NCBI RefSeq assembly: GCF_009917385.1
Contig: NZ_QWLJ01000019.1
Location: forward strand, 1 to 64,000
From: Roseburia sp. 1XD42-34
GTDB taxonomy: Bacteria > Bacillota > Bacilli > Bacillales > Amphibacillaceae
DNA: 64,000 nucleotides
Direction of reading: 5' to 3'
This document shows positions 34,636 to 43,607 of the stretch, piece after piece. The notes under the pieces were generated by a model. That model was not told where the DNA came from, made no database searches, and was given only the letters and a program-made list of their open reading frames with translations. The translations under genes were made by a program, and so were the position numbers. The first letter of the stretch is position 1. Each line of letters opens with the position of its first letter.

Positions 34636-35994
34636 ATGGACATTATTCAACAAATTAGTCATTTTGTTTGGGGTCCGCCCACTTTAGTGCTCATAATCGG
34701 GACAGGGTTATTTCTCACTATTCGGTTAGGCTTTTTCCAGTTTCGAACCCTACCCTATGCGCTGAAATTAACTTTTAGCCCTAGTAGACAGGATACAAAA
34801 TCTAAAGGCGATATTAGTCATTATCAAGCATTAACAACTGCAATGGCCGCCACAATTGGTACCGGTAATATTGTTGGCGTGGCAACAGCTATTGTACTTG
34901 GTGGACCTGGTGCCGTATTCTGGATGTGGGCATCAGCGTTATTTGGGATGGCGACAAAATATGCTGAAGCGGTCCTTGCAGTGAAATATCGAGTTGAAGA
35001 TAGCAAGGGACAAATGTCTGGTGGACCTATGTATTATTTAGAAAAAGGGTTACATGCAAAATGGCTCGGAGTTATTTTTGCTATCTTTGGTTCGATAGCT
35101 GCGTTTGGTATTGGCAACATGGTGCAATCAAAAGCAGTTTCTGATGCTCTCGCCAATACATTTCAAGTTCCACCTCTAGCGACTGGAATAACGTTAACCT
35201 TATTAGTCGGTTTAGTTATTGTTGGGGGCATTAAGGGGATCGGGCGCATTACAGCACTTTTAGTACCGTTTATGGCATTATTTTATGTGATTGGTGGTTC
35301 CATTATCGTCTTCATGAATCTGGATATCGTACCAGATGTTTTTGAGCTTATTTTTACCGATGCGTTCTCAGGAAGTGCATTGGGGGGAGGCGTTCTAGGA
35401 ACCGTTATTCGCTACGGGGTAGCTCGGGGTGTATTTTCAAATGAAGCTGGTTTAGGCTCAGCACCTATTGCAGCAGCTGCTGCTAGAACGGATTACCCCG
35501 GTCGACAAGCTCTCGTATCTATGACCCAAGTATTTTTTGATACGATTATCGTCTGCACCATTACTGCAATTACCATTATTATGGCTGATATGTACCAAAG
35601 AGGACTTTCCGGTGGCGATTTAACAACAGCTTCTTTCTCTGCCTTCCTTGGTGACGCAGGCGCATATATTGTTACTATCGGGATTATCTTATTCGCATTT
35701 TCAACTATTATCGGCTGGTCTTATTACGGTGAGAAATGCTTCTCCTACTTATTTAGTAATAAAGCTGTTCCTTATTATCGTGTTGCTTTCGTCTTAGCCC
35801 TATTATATGGATCCATGGAGAAGCTAGATATCGTTTGGGGTATATCAGATATTATGAACGCTTTAATGGCTTTACCTAACTTAATTGGTTTATTAGGTCT
35901 GTCCGGCGTTGTCGTTTATGAAACGAAAAAATTCCTTAAAGTAGCTAAAGAAGAAACAGAACAGGCGAAAGCTGAAACAAGGATATTAAAATAA
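34636..35994 (+). CDS. Sodium:alanine/glutamine symporter, AgcS family
   Basis: A 452-residue transporter with about 11 membrane segments. Family blocks are GTGNIVGVATAIVLGGPGAVFWMW near 80-103, GGPMYYLEKG at about 132-141 and FSNEAGLGSAPIAAAAARTDYPGRQA. AAAGGAGG lies upstream. The neighbouring convergent gene is glutaminase; the same pair (glnT and glsA, ybgH and ybgJ) is found in B. subtilis, so glutamine is the likely substrate here. Alanine or glycine is the alternative. Confidence 0.88.
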   Translation: MDIIQQISHFVWGPPTLVLIIGTGLFLTIRLGFFQFRTLPYALKLTFSPSRQDTKSKGDISHYQALTTAMAATIGTGNIVGVATAIVLGGPGAVFWMWASALFGMATKYAEAVLAVKYRVEDSKGQMSGGPMYYLEKGLHAKWLGVIFAIFGSIAAFGIGNMVQSKAVSDALANTFQVPPLATGITLTLLVGLVIVGGIKGIGRITALLVPFMALFYVIGGSIIVFMNLDIVPDVFELIFTDAFSGSALGGGVLGTVIRYGVARGVFSNEAGLGSAPIAAAAARTDYPGRQALVSMTQVFFDTIIVCTITAITIIMADMYQRGLSGGDLTTASFSAFLGDAGAYIVTIGIILFAFSTIIGWSYYGEKCFSYLFSNKAVPYYRVAFVLALLYGSMEKLDIVWGISDIMNALMALPNLIGLLGLSGVVVYETKKFLKVAKEETEQAKAETRILK

Positions 35995-36048
35995 AGTAAA
36001 CTACTAGTTCGCAAAAGCACTTATGATAAGCGGACTTCCCACAACAGA

Positions 36049-36090
36049 TAAAAACGCTTAAATGACTTTCTTGCCATCCAAGCGTTTTTA
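36049..36090. terminator. Bidirectional terminator between symporter and glutaminase
   Basis: TAAAAACGCTT and AAGCGTTTTTA form a perfect 11-bp stem with a 20-nt loop and T-runs on both strands, between two convergent genes. Confidence 0.88.
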
Positions 36091-36136
36091 TCAATGTGAT
36101 GTATACTTGTTTGGACCAGAGGTATCCAAGATACTG

Positions 36137-37132
36137 CTAAAAAATACTTAAATCCCACTTTGTTGCAATATGCTTCAGCAATTTAATACCTGCTATACTA
36201 TTTCCTTTATCATCCAAAGCAGGTCCATATACGCCAATTCCACACCCTTCAACAAACGGAAGCACTTCATCTCGTACTCTCGGAGGAGCAGTGGCAATTA
36301 TTCCGCCTGAAACACCACTTTTCGCTGGGATACCGACGTATGCAGCGAACTTACCTGAAGCATCATACATGCCGCAAGTTAACATTAAAGCTTTCGCAAG
36401 ACGAACCACATTTCTCGGAATAATTTCTTCATTTGTATGTGGATTCATCCCGTCATTAGCTAAAACTAATCCAAGCTTAGCTAAATCTTCTGTAGTTACC
36501 TCTATGGAGCATTGTTTAAAATACGTCTCCAGTGTTAATTCTAGCTCTGACTCCAAATAGCCCAGTTCTACAAGATAATATCCAATAGCCCGATTTCTTA
36601 CTGATGTTTCCCTTTCAGATACATACACATCCTTATTTATATGTGGACGATAACCAAGGATTTTCGTAAACAATTCAAAAAGAGGTTCAAGTTTTTCTGA
36701 AGAGTTTTTTCCATTCAATAGCGACGTAACCGTTATCGCGCCAGCATTAATAAACGGATTAAACGGTTTTTTTATTTTACGCATCTCCAAATGCATAATG
36801 GAGTTAAATGCCTCTCCTGTGGGCTCAACATCCACGCGATCAAGAACATAGGCAACTCCTCTTTCTATACAAGCAACGATGAAACTAAATATCTTGGAAA
36901 TACTTTGAATTGTAAACGGAATTCCAACGTCTCCTGAATGAACTGTCATACCATTTTTCCCGATAATGGAAATCCCTAGATGATTTGGATTAGCTTGCTT
37001 TAAAACTGGAATATATGAAGCTACTTTACCTTGTGCCGTCTCTTTTTTATAAAATTTCACCCAGTCATCAACGTAGGATTGCAACCATTCTTTGGTAATT
37101 TCTGTATTCCAATTCACCGTACCTTGCACCAT
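36137..37132 (-). CDS. glsA: Glutaminase
   Basis: Hydrolyses glutamine to glutamate and ammonia. The 331-residue protein belongs to the serine-dependent beta-lactamase-like glutaminase family. The SxxK catalytic pair is Ser77 and Lys80 in FTIQSISK; NAGAITVTSLL and KSGVSGGIIATAP are family blocks. It is about 20 residues longer at the N-terminus than the shortest homologues, but GAGGTGAT precedes the ATG at 37132. Pairing with the AgcS symporter suggests use of imported glutamine. Confidence 0.93.
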   Translation of the reverse strand: MVQGTVNWNTEITKEWLQSYVDDWVKFYKKETAQGKVASYIPVLKQANPNHLGISIIGKNGMTVHSGDVGIPFTIQSISKIFSFIVACIERGVAYVLDRVDVEPTGEAFNSIMHLEMRKIKKPFNPFINAGAITVTSLLNGKNSSEKLEPLFELFTKILGYRPHINKDVYVSERETSVRNRAIGYYLVELGYLESELELTLETYFKQCSIEVTTEDLAKLGLVLANDGMNPHTNEEIIPRNVVRLAKALMLTCGMYDASGKFAAYVGIPAKSGVSGGIIATAPPRVRDEVLPFVEGCGIGVYGPALDDKGNSIAGIKLLKHIATKWDLSIF

Positions 37133-37240
37133 ATTATCACCTCAATTATAGTATGTCTCGGAAATTAAAACTAAAAACGTGAAATAGGGAACGTTGGCTC
37201 ATTTAGCTCTTCTCCGTTTACACGGTCCCTGCTATCTATC

Positions 37241-38008
37241 CTACCTAGGAGACAGTAATTGCTCTGCCTTTTTCTTATGCTTTTCCTTAGTCTGTTTCAA
37301 TCCATTTGTCTTTAGTTGCAGCCTAATCATTTCTTCCACTTTTGCCGCAATTTCATTACTGCTCATCGACATATATTCTCCTGGATAGATAGCATCTTTA
37401 ATCGTTAAACGAACAGATGAAGACCTTACCTTTCCATCCGTTTCTTCAAGCATTCGATAGGTCCCGTCTATAGCAACAGGAACAATAGGTACATTTGCTT
37501 TGATCGCTAAACGAAAGCTCCCTGATTTAAAAGCATTCATTTGCTTGCCTCTGCTTCTTGTTCCCTCAGGAAAAATAACGATCGAATGCCCTGTTTTCAA
37601 ATAATCAATTCCTTGACCAATAGCACGGACAGATTGCCGACGATCTTTTCGGTCAATAAACACACAACGAACAAGTTCCATCCAAGACGAAATAATGGGT
37701 AGCTTTTTAATTTCTTGCTTAGCTATAAAGCCGACTGGTTTTCCCAAATAGCCAAGCAATACTAATATATCAAATAAACCTTGATGATTCGCTACAAATA
37801 AAGCAGGACCTTCTGGCAACTTGTCTTGTCCCTCTACTTCAATAGTACTTCCTGTTCGTTGAAACACCTTTCTAGAGACAATGCTTGGTTGAACGAAAAT
37901 CTCTTCTTTGGAAAGCTGATGTTGCAATTTCTTTGTTTTTTGCAATTTCAAAAACGTACCGAGAACAAGTAACCCGGCATATATGTATATTCCTATCGTT
38001 CGAATCAT
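37241..38008 (-). CDS. plsC: 1-acyl-sn-glycerol-3-phosphate acyltransferase
   Basis: Makes phosphatidic acid from lysophosphatidic acid at the membrane. The 255-residue protein has an N-terminal hydrophobic segment (TIGIYIYAGLLVLGTFL), the HX4D catalytic motif in NHQGLFD at about 74-80 and the substrate motif FPEGTRSRG at about 148-156. A basic C-terminal tail (KTNGLKQTKEKHKKKAEQ) is typical of the YhdO-like group. AAAGGAG lies ten bases before the ATG. It is monocistronic and about 110 bp upstream of the glutaminase promoter region. Confidence 0.92.
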   Translation of the reverse strand: MIRTIGIYIYAGLLVLGTFLKLQKTKKLQHQLSKEEIFVQPSIVSRKVFQRTGSTIEVEGQDKLPEGPALFVANHQGLFDILVLLGYLGKPVGFIAKQEIKKLPIISSWMELVRCVFIDRKDRRQSVRAIGQGIDYLKTGHSIVIFPEGTRSRGKQMNAFKSGSFRLAIKANVPIVPVAIDGTYRMLEETDGKVRSSSVRLTIKDAIYPGEYMSMSSNEIAAKVEEMIRLQLKTNGLKQTKEKHKKKAEQLLSPR

Positions 38009-38212
38009 TTAAATTGATCTCCTTTCACCACAGGCTATTATACCTTTGTATACAGATAAACAGCAAGGTAAAGGAACAGAGCTCTACTGGTAATTGCATT
38101 GTTTTACAAAAAGCATTCACTTTAGAAAAGTTTCGAAATAGCACCATTATATTTTCCAATGATTTAAACCTATATCCTCCCTAACAGCGTGTAATCTCCG
38201 AATGTTTCCACG

Positions 38213-38271
38213 AGAACAAAGGCGTAGAGCACCCGTTTAGCAACGTAGCAACTGGAACGAATCAACGAAAG
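38213..38271 (+). repeat. Interspersed repeat family A, copy 8, 5' part
   Basis: GAACAAAGGCGTAGAGCACC through GTTTAGCAACGTAGCAACTG to ATCAACGAAAG. The element stops where a B copy begins and resumes at 38456. Confidence 0.85.
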
Positions 38272-38455
38272 ATAAAGTGAACCTTCCATCAGCGGGGTTT
38301 TCTTCATCCCCGCAGATAGTAGCCCAAGGGTATGACCTAAAGGCCTTTTACGAAATAGGTGATTTAGGTGCTGTTACCTCCCGCTTCGACTTGTTCCGCT
38401 CACATCTTCCATTCTTGAAACGGGAGTCTACAACGTCTTTTTACGGGATAAATGA
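38272..38455 (+). repeat. Interspersed repeat family B, copy 3, inserted in an A copy
   Basis: From ATAAAGTGAACCTTCCATCA to TTACGGGATAAATGA. It has the B core GGTATGACCTAAAGGCC, GTGCTGTTACCTCCCGCTTC and ACTTGTTCC with a partner AAACGGGAGTC. It sits precisely where other A copies read TTTTAGGA, so it interrupts A. Confidence 0.85.
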
Positions 38456-38622
38456 ATCATGCCACTAAAACTAGGCTATACCGACGTCTGGACAGCAAGC
38501 TCGTTTTTAGTCGGACTTCCTCTTTGTGACGAACCGATGAGGCCTTATCGGAGGACGATGACGCTGGACGTGACTAGTCGGTTATTATCGCTATCCACAA
38601 GCACCTCATTTATAATTTCCTA
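38456..38622 (+). repeat. Interspersed repeat family A, copy 8, 3' part
   Basis: Resumes at ATCATGCCACTAAAAC and continues with CTCGTTTTTAGTCGGACTTC, GAACCGATGAGGCCTTATCG and CACCTCATTTATAATTTCC, the usual downstream A blocks including the long-form module. Confidence 0.82.
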
Positions 38623-38629
38623 CTACAAT

Positions 38630-38671
38630 AAAAAAAAGCTTGCAGGAAATCATACAGTTTCTCTACAAGCT
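38630..38671 (-). terminator. Terminator of the CAP-domain gene
   Basis: On the minus strand AGCTTGTAG and CTGCAAGCT pair (one G-T) around a 17-nt loop, followed by eight T residues. Confidence 0.82.
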
Positions 38672-38697
38672 GAAAATCGAGGGATTGTTTTTAAATT

Positions 38698-39540
38698 CTA
38701 TTTACCAATAAACTGTTGCGTCCAATGGTTGCCTTGTTGAACATAACCGACGCCGATATGTGTAAATTTAGCATTCATAATGTTTTCACGGTGTCCTTGG
38801 CTGTTCATCCATGCATTGACTACTTCTTGTGGGCTGCGTTGTCCCTTAGCGATATTCTCTCCTGCTGTAGAATAACTAATGCCGTATTTCTTCATCATAT
38901 CAAATGGAGAACCATATGTTGGACTGTTGTGCGCAAAGTATCCATTTGTTGCCATATCTCTTGATTTTTCACGTGCTACCTTACTAAGCTCTGTATCTAC
39001 TTTTAAAGCTGGAAGGCCTTGTTTTGCTCTTTCTTGATTCGTTAAATCAACTACTTCCTGCTCAAATTGACTTAATTCACTCTTATCAGCTTGAGTAGAT
39101 TCTTGTTTTTTCTGCTCTTGAACTTTTTGCTCGTTTGTATTTTCTTGTGGTACTGATTGTTTTGCAGCAGGTTTTTGTTCATTTGGAGTTTGTTCTGTTT
39201 GCTTTGGTTGTTCTGCTGGTTGATTAGCTTCAGGACGTTCTGTTTTTTGTTTGTCTGCTGGTTGTGTTTGTTCTTCCTGCTTATTGCCTTGTTTTTGTTT
39301 CTGCACATGGTTCCAATCTATCTTTTGTCCATAACAATTTCTGTTTTTCATATGTTTTTGAAGCATACTATTTATATTATCTTCAGAAACGTTTTGCCAA
39401 TTACCGTTAATAGAATAATAGACTTTATATTTCTGACCACTTGATGGTTCTTTTGCGACAGTATCTGCTGAAGCTGACAATGCTCCTCCAAAAAGTAAAG
39501 CTGATGATAGTGCTGTTACTACAGCTACCTTTTTAAACAT
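38698..39540 (-). CDS. Secreted CAP-domain (SCP-like) protein, YkwD-like
   Basis: A 280-residue exported protein with a signal peptide ending near ALSASA. A low-complexity Gln, Glu and Lys rich linker covers about 75-155. A C-terminal CAP domain covers about 160-280 and shows LTNQERAKQGLPAL, FAHNSPTYGSPFDMM, GENIAKGQRSPQEVVNAW and GHRENIMNAKFTHIGVGYV. This is the layout of YkwD and SafA-like spore or envelope proteins. There is no LysM motif; a short N-terminal domain (YYSINGNWQNVSED) may bind cell wall. Function unknown, probably envelope or spore coat. Confidence 0.88.
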   Translation of the reverse strand: MFKKVAVVTALSSALLFGGALSASADTVAKEPSSGQKYKVYYSINGNWQNVSEDNINSMLQKHMKNRNCYGQKIDWNHVQKQKQGNKQEEQTQPADKQKTERPEANQPAEQPKQTEQTPNEQKPAAKQSVPQENTNEQKVQEQKKQESTQADKSELSQFEQEVVDLTNQERAKQGLPALKVDTELSKVAREKSRDMATNGYFAHNSPTYGSPFDMMKKYGISYSTAGENIAKGQRSPQEVVNAWMNSQGHRENIMNAKFTHIGVGYVQQGNHWTQQFIGK

Positions 39541-40040
39541 GTTGATCTACACTCCCTTTGGTTTTGTTTTGTGCAAATTCATCATAGCATGGAATTTTTG
39601 TAATAATTGTGGCATCAATTTCCATGCCCAGACAAACAAACTGTTCTAAAAAAGCAAGCCTTAAAATAAAAGGAGCGGATAATTTCCCACAGACATAAAC
39701 AATGGAAAAACTTCAATCTAAAGGTAAAAATTTCATGAAATTTAGGATTGACAACCTTAAAATATAGACATATTGTTACAATTTCTGACTTTTTGTAACC
39801 AAATTGTTACGCTTATCTTCACCCTGAATTTTGTAAACTATAGTATAATAGATATTTAAACACTAGTGAAAGTGGACCTTGCACAGCTATTGATCTGCTA
39901 AACGAACATATTATAAATAAAGTCTCTTTATAATACGTTCGAAAAATACGTCGATGAAACTCGTTCCATCATTTTTTCAATCTATTTGGACGACAAAATC
40001 TAACAATTTAAAACTACCATAAACTAACACTTGTCCAGCA
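39541..40040. other. Intergenic region upstream of mreBH
   Basis: About 500 bp without a gene. AT-rich throughout. I see no family A or B copy. Promoters for the divergent CAP gene and mreBH must lie here, but only the sigma-I-like element next to mreBH could be suggested. Confidence 0.4.
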
Positions 40041-40069
40041 ACCCCCTAAAATGCTAAAAATAAAGAGAA
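40041..40069 (+). promoter_or_regulatory. Possible sigma-I promoter of mreBH
   Basis: ACCCCC at 40041-40046 equals the -35 core of sigma-I promoters, and AGAA at 40066-40069 differs at one position from the CGAA -10 core, with a 19-bp spacer. In B. subtilis mreBH belongs to the sigma-I heat regulon. Confidence 0.3.
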
Positions 40070-40109
40070 TGCTATAAAAGGAAAAATGTATTCATTGGAG
40101 GATTCAATT

Positions 40110-41117
40110 ATGTTTTCTACTGCAGAAGTTGGAATTGATCTTGGAACTGCAAACATTTTAATATACACAAAGTCAAAAGGAATCGTATTAAATGAGCCAT
40201 CCGTTGTTGCTATTGATGTTAACACAAAACAGGTAGTAGCTGTGGGAGCAGAGGCGAAAGAAATGGTAGGAAAAACACCACAAAATATCATCCCCATTCG
40301 TCCGCTAAAAGATGGTGTTATTGCCGATTATGACGTTACAGCGCAAATGTTAAAAGCATTTCTGAAAAAAGTAAGTAAACAAATTGGTATGTCCATGCGT
40401 AAGCCTGTAGTTGTCGTCTGTACACCATCAGGTAGTACTACTGTAGAACGAAGAGCAATTCATAATGCTGTATCAAGTTATGGTGCGAAACAGGTACACT
40501 TAATCGAAGAGCCAATTGCTGCTGCTATTGGAGCTGATTTACCTGTTGATGAGCCAGTGGCTAATGTGATCGTTGATATTGGCGGAGGTACTTCTGAAGT
40601 TGGCATTATTTCTTTCGGCGGGGTTGTCTCCTGTAATTCTGTACGTGTGGGCGGTGACAAAATGGATGAAGAAATTATTCATCATATCCGCAAAAACTAT
40701 AACGTCCTTATTGGTGAGCGTACCGCAGAAAATATAAAAATGGTAATTGGTTATGCGCATCCGAATCATAAAGAAGAATCGATGGAAATTCGTGGTCGTG
40801 ATATGGTTACTGGTTTACCAAAAACCATCACGATAACTTCAAAGGAAATTCACCTTGCGTTAAAAGAGTCGTTAGAGCAAGTGTTAGAAGCCATTCGTTT
40901 GACCTTAGAAAATTGCCCACCTGAATTAAGTGGTGATATTGTGGATCACGGTATAGTACTTACAGGAGGAGGAGCTTTGCTTCACGGTATGAAGGAATGG
41001 TTATCACATGAATTGATTGTACCTGTTCATCTTGCTCCTAATCCTTTAGAGTCTGTAGCAATTGGAACAGGTCGCTCATTAAAAATGATCCATAAACTGC
41101 AAAAAGCTGCAAAATAA
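40110..41117 (+). CDS. mreBH: Actin-like cell-shape protein MreBH
   Basis: A 335-residue MreB-family actin, the same length as B. subtilis MreBH. The phosphate loop [12 protein letters not shown] is at 8-19, [17 protein letters not shown] is the connect region, [14 protein letters not shown] phosphate 2 and [11 protein letters not shown] the adenosine motif. Short identity with the N-terminus [15 protein letters not shown] favours MreBH over MreB or Mbl, which are encoded with mreCD or spoIIID. The ATG at 40110 follows TTGGAGG. It is monocistronic. It likely guides lateral wall hydrolase LytE, by analogy. Confidence 0.88.
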   Translation: MFSTAEVGIDLGTANILIYTKSKGIVLNEPSVVAIDVNTKQVVAVGAEAKEMVGKTPQNIIPIRPLKDGVIADYDVTAQMLKAFLKKVSKQIGMSMRKPVVVVCTPSGSTTVERRAIHNAVSSYGAKQVHLIEEPIAAAIGADLPVDEPVANVIVDIGGGTSEVGIISFGGVVSCNSVRVGGDKMDEEIIHHIRKNYNVLIGERTAENIKMVIGYAHPNHKEESMEIRGRDMVTGLPKTITITSKEIHLALKESLEQVLEAIRLTLENCPPELSGDIVDHGIVLTGGGALLHGMKEWLSHELIVPVHLAPNPLESVAIGTGRSLKMIHKLQKAAK

Positions 41118-41160
41118 TGCATCTAGTATTCTGCATACATAGCAGCAGAATAGACGAGTA

Positions 41161-41340
41161 TAAAATGGATCCTCCATCAGTGGAGGTTTTCATTCATCCC
41201 CCACGGCTTGTTAGTACTTGTAATGGTACCTAAAGTCTTATGAACAGGCGCTGTTATCTCCCACTTTCAGGTACAGATTATCCTGCACCTGAAAGTGGGA
41301 ATCTTACAGCACTTTATATATGGGATGAACTTCACTTTCT
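41161..41340 (+). repeat. Interspersed repeat family B, copy 4
   Basis: From TAAAATGGATCCTCCATCAG to TGGGATGAACTTCACTTTCT, about 180 bp. The internal stems are well kept: CTCCCACTTTCAGGT with ACCTGAAAGTGGGA. The left end of other copies (AAAGTGAAG) is the reverse complement of this right end (CTTCACTTT), so the element has short terminal inverted repeats. Confidence 0.85.
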
Positions 41341-41637
41341 TATTAGGTAAACACACCCTGCTCAGAGGGAATCTTTAAGTATGGTAAACTATTATCCTGC
41401 ATACTTACAATGGAACGATAAAAATAAAACCTTAATTTATGATCGTTGCGTATACCTATTCCGGTTATTTTCTCACTATACACTCCATGGTTTATAATAA
41501 TTCCAAAGTAACCGTTTACAATCTCAACAATTCATTGTATACTGAAAAATAAGAAATCATTACATTCCTATCAAATGTTTACCTATCAGTTTACTGCCTA
41601 ATCTGTTCACAGCTCCATTCCAGAGTTGTTACAACAG
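41341..41637. other. Intergenic region, nothing recognised
   Basis: About 300 bp of AT-rich DNA between a B copy and an isolated terminator-like hairpin. No ORF with an SD. It could encode a small RNA ending at 41700, but no promoter is clear. Confidence 0.35.
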
Positions 41638-41700
41638 GTAAAAGCCAGTTCATGTTTAAATTGCACTAACCTGTAATTTAACTTTGAATTGGCTTTTTTA
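41638..41700. terminator. Isolated terminator-like hairpin
   Basis: AAAAGCCAGTTCA pairs with TGAATTGGCTTTT (one mismatch) around a loop of about 32 nt, followed by a T-run on the plus strand and TTTT on the minus strand. No gene ends nearby. Confidence 0.5.
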
Positions 41701-41863
41701 CGTTTATTTTTTTTCTTCCCAATATAAAAGGCACCATAGTTGTCTTTTTATGCTATAAGGCGAAGCTTAGAAGATAAATGGATGTTAATTGTAAGTGCAA
41801 GTCCTAGGTTCTATTCAGAAGTCTTTCGTTCACACTCTTGCGACAAGAACTATCTTTGGAGGT

Positions 41864-42066
41864 GAACAAAGGCGCGGGGCGCCCGTTTAACAACGTAGCG
41901 AGTGGAACGAAGCAACTGAGGTAAAGGAATCATGGTGAGGCACGAACCAATGATGCATCGTAGGGCATATTTCTAAAATCGCATCGTTGCTGGGCTCATA
42001 CGAAGGACGTGGCTACTCAGTTATTTCGTTATCCACAAGCACCTCATTTTATACTTTCTTATCTTA
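41864..42066 (+). repeat. Interspersed repeat family A, copy 9 (short form)
   Basis: From GAACAAAGGCGCGGGGCGCC to TTTTATACTTTCTTATC. It has the usual blocks but lacks the long-form module and shows more substitutions than copies 2 and 10. It lies just upstream of the CoA transferase gene. Confidence 0.85.
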
Positions 42067-42195
42067 TAAAAAAAGAGCCTGTTAATTGAAATTTACTTTA
42101 TGCTTTATCGAATGGTAGGAAGCTTTAACGTATTTGTAGCAGGAGAAAACAAGAGCTTTTAACAAGATACTCTAACTAAGCAAAGGAGGAAAAGC

Positions 42196-43356
42196 ATGGC
42201 GAAAACCCTGGAAAATATTCGAATCCTTGATTTGTCCAGAGTATTAGCCGGTCCATACTGTACGATGATTCTGGGTGATTTAGGAGCAGAAATAATTAAA
42301 GTTGAAGCACCTGGTGGAAGTGATGAAACCCGAAAATGGGGGCCACCATTTCAAAATGGGGTTAGTGCATACTATCTATGCACCAATCGAAATAAAAAAA
42401 GCATTACCATTGACCTCAAATCCGAAGAAGGGGTTAACACAATAAAGCAGCTGGTAAAGGATAGCGATGTCATCATTAACAATTTTCGTACTGGGACAAT
42501 GGAGCGATTTGGGTTAGATTATGAAACGCTGTGCAAAATTAACCCTAAGTTAATTTATTGTTCGATTACTGGATTCGGTGAAACAGGTCCGTATAAAGAT
42601 ATGCCAGGTTATGATTTTATCATTCAAGCTATGAGTGGATTGATGAGTATAACAGGAGATGGACAGACAGGACCACAAAAAATGGGTGTTGCTATAACGG
42701 ATGTCTTAACTGGTATGTATGCATGTATTGGCATTCAAGCCGCTTTATTAGAAAGATCTATTTCACAGCAAGGGCAAAAATTAGATATTGCGTTATACGA
42801 TGTAGCTGTTAGTGCACTCGTAAATGTTGGAAGTAATTATTTCATGTCAGGAGAAATACCATCTCAGCTTGGTAATCAACACGCGAACATCGTCCCTTAT
42901 CAGACTTTTCTAACAAAGGATGGACAAATGGTCATTGCCGCTGGGAATGATCGGCAATTTGAAGCCTTATGTAACATTGCTGGCGAACCGTCTTTAAAAG
43001 ATAATCCTAAATTTAAAACAAATCCTGATCGGGTAGCACATCGAAAAGAATTAGTACCACGGCTGCAGCAATTGTTTTTACAACAGCCGACTGCCTACTG
43101 GATGGAGAAATGCAAACAGCAATCCATCCCATGTGGCCCGATCCACAATATTGCCGAGGTAGTAGCTGACCCTCAGCTAGCTGCAAGAGAAATGTTCGTC
43201 CAGATGTCTCATCCAACTGCAGGTGAAATTAATATGATTGGAAGCCCGTTAAAACTATCACGCACCCCTGTTTCTTATCGTCATCATCCGCCAAATGCAG
43301 GTGAACACAATCAATTTATTATAGATTCGTATAGAAATAACTCACTTAAAAAATAA
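42196..43356 (+). CDS. CaiB/BaiF family CoA transferase (candidate glutarate CoA-transferase)
   Basis: A 386-residue class III CoA transferase. Asp169 in VAITDVLTGMYA is the family catalytic aspartate. Other blocks are DLSRVLAGPYCTMILGDLGAE near the N-terminus and RNKKSITIDLKSEEG. Class III enzymes move CoA between a donor acyl-CoA and a carboxylate. The next gene is glutaryl-CoA dehydrogenase-like and the one after a semialdehyde dehydrogenase. Homologous pairs in mitochondria and proteobacteria (SUGCT with GCDH) activate glutarate, so that is the favoured role. AAAGGAGG precedes the ATG. Confidence 0.8.
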   Translation: MAKTLENIRILDLSRVLAGPYCTMILGDLGAEIIKVEAPGGSDETRKWGPPFQNGVSAYYLCTNRNKKSITIDLKSEEGVNTIKQLVKDSDVIINNFRTGTMERFGLDYETLCKINPKLIYCSITGFGETGPYKDMPGYDFIIQAMSGLMSITGDGQTGPQKMGVAITDVLTGMYACIGIQAALLERSISQQGQKLDIALYDVAVSALVNVGSNYFMSGEIPSQLGNQHANIVPYQTFLTKDGQMVIAAGNDRQFEALCNIAGEPSLKDNPKFKTNPDRVAHRKELVPRLQQLFLQQPTAYWMEKCKQQSIPCGPIHNIAEVVADPQLAAREMFVQMSHPTAGEINMIGSPLKLSRTPVSYRHHPPNAGEHNQFIIDSYRNNSLKK

Positions 43357-43480
43357 CATCGGCTGAAAAACCGGATAAAACCCATAGGATGAATGGAAAC
43401 TTTCACTCATTCCTCATTGATTGCTAGTATTCTAAGGGATATCCTACGCAATAGAATCGTGTGGGGCAGGACCTATACTT
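43357..43480 (+). repeat. Diverged family B fragment
   Basis: GATGAATGGAAACTTTCACTC, ATTGATTGCTAGTATTCTAA and GGGATATCCTACGC recall the first half of family B, strongly diverged. It lies between the CoA transferase and dehydrogenase genes. Confidence 0.4.
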
Positions 43481-43607
43481 AAAACTAAGTACAACAAAAT
43501 CCTTATCCTAAAAAAGAATGTTATAAAAACTTATATAAAAAATATAATTCATCTGAAAAGTGAAAAGTGAAGTAATGATTTCTTTTATTAAAAGGAGCTG
43601 TCTATTT

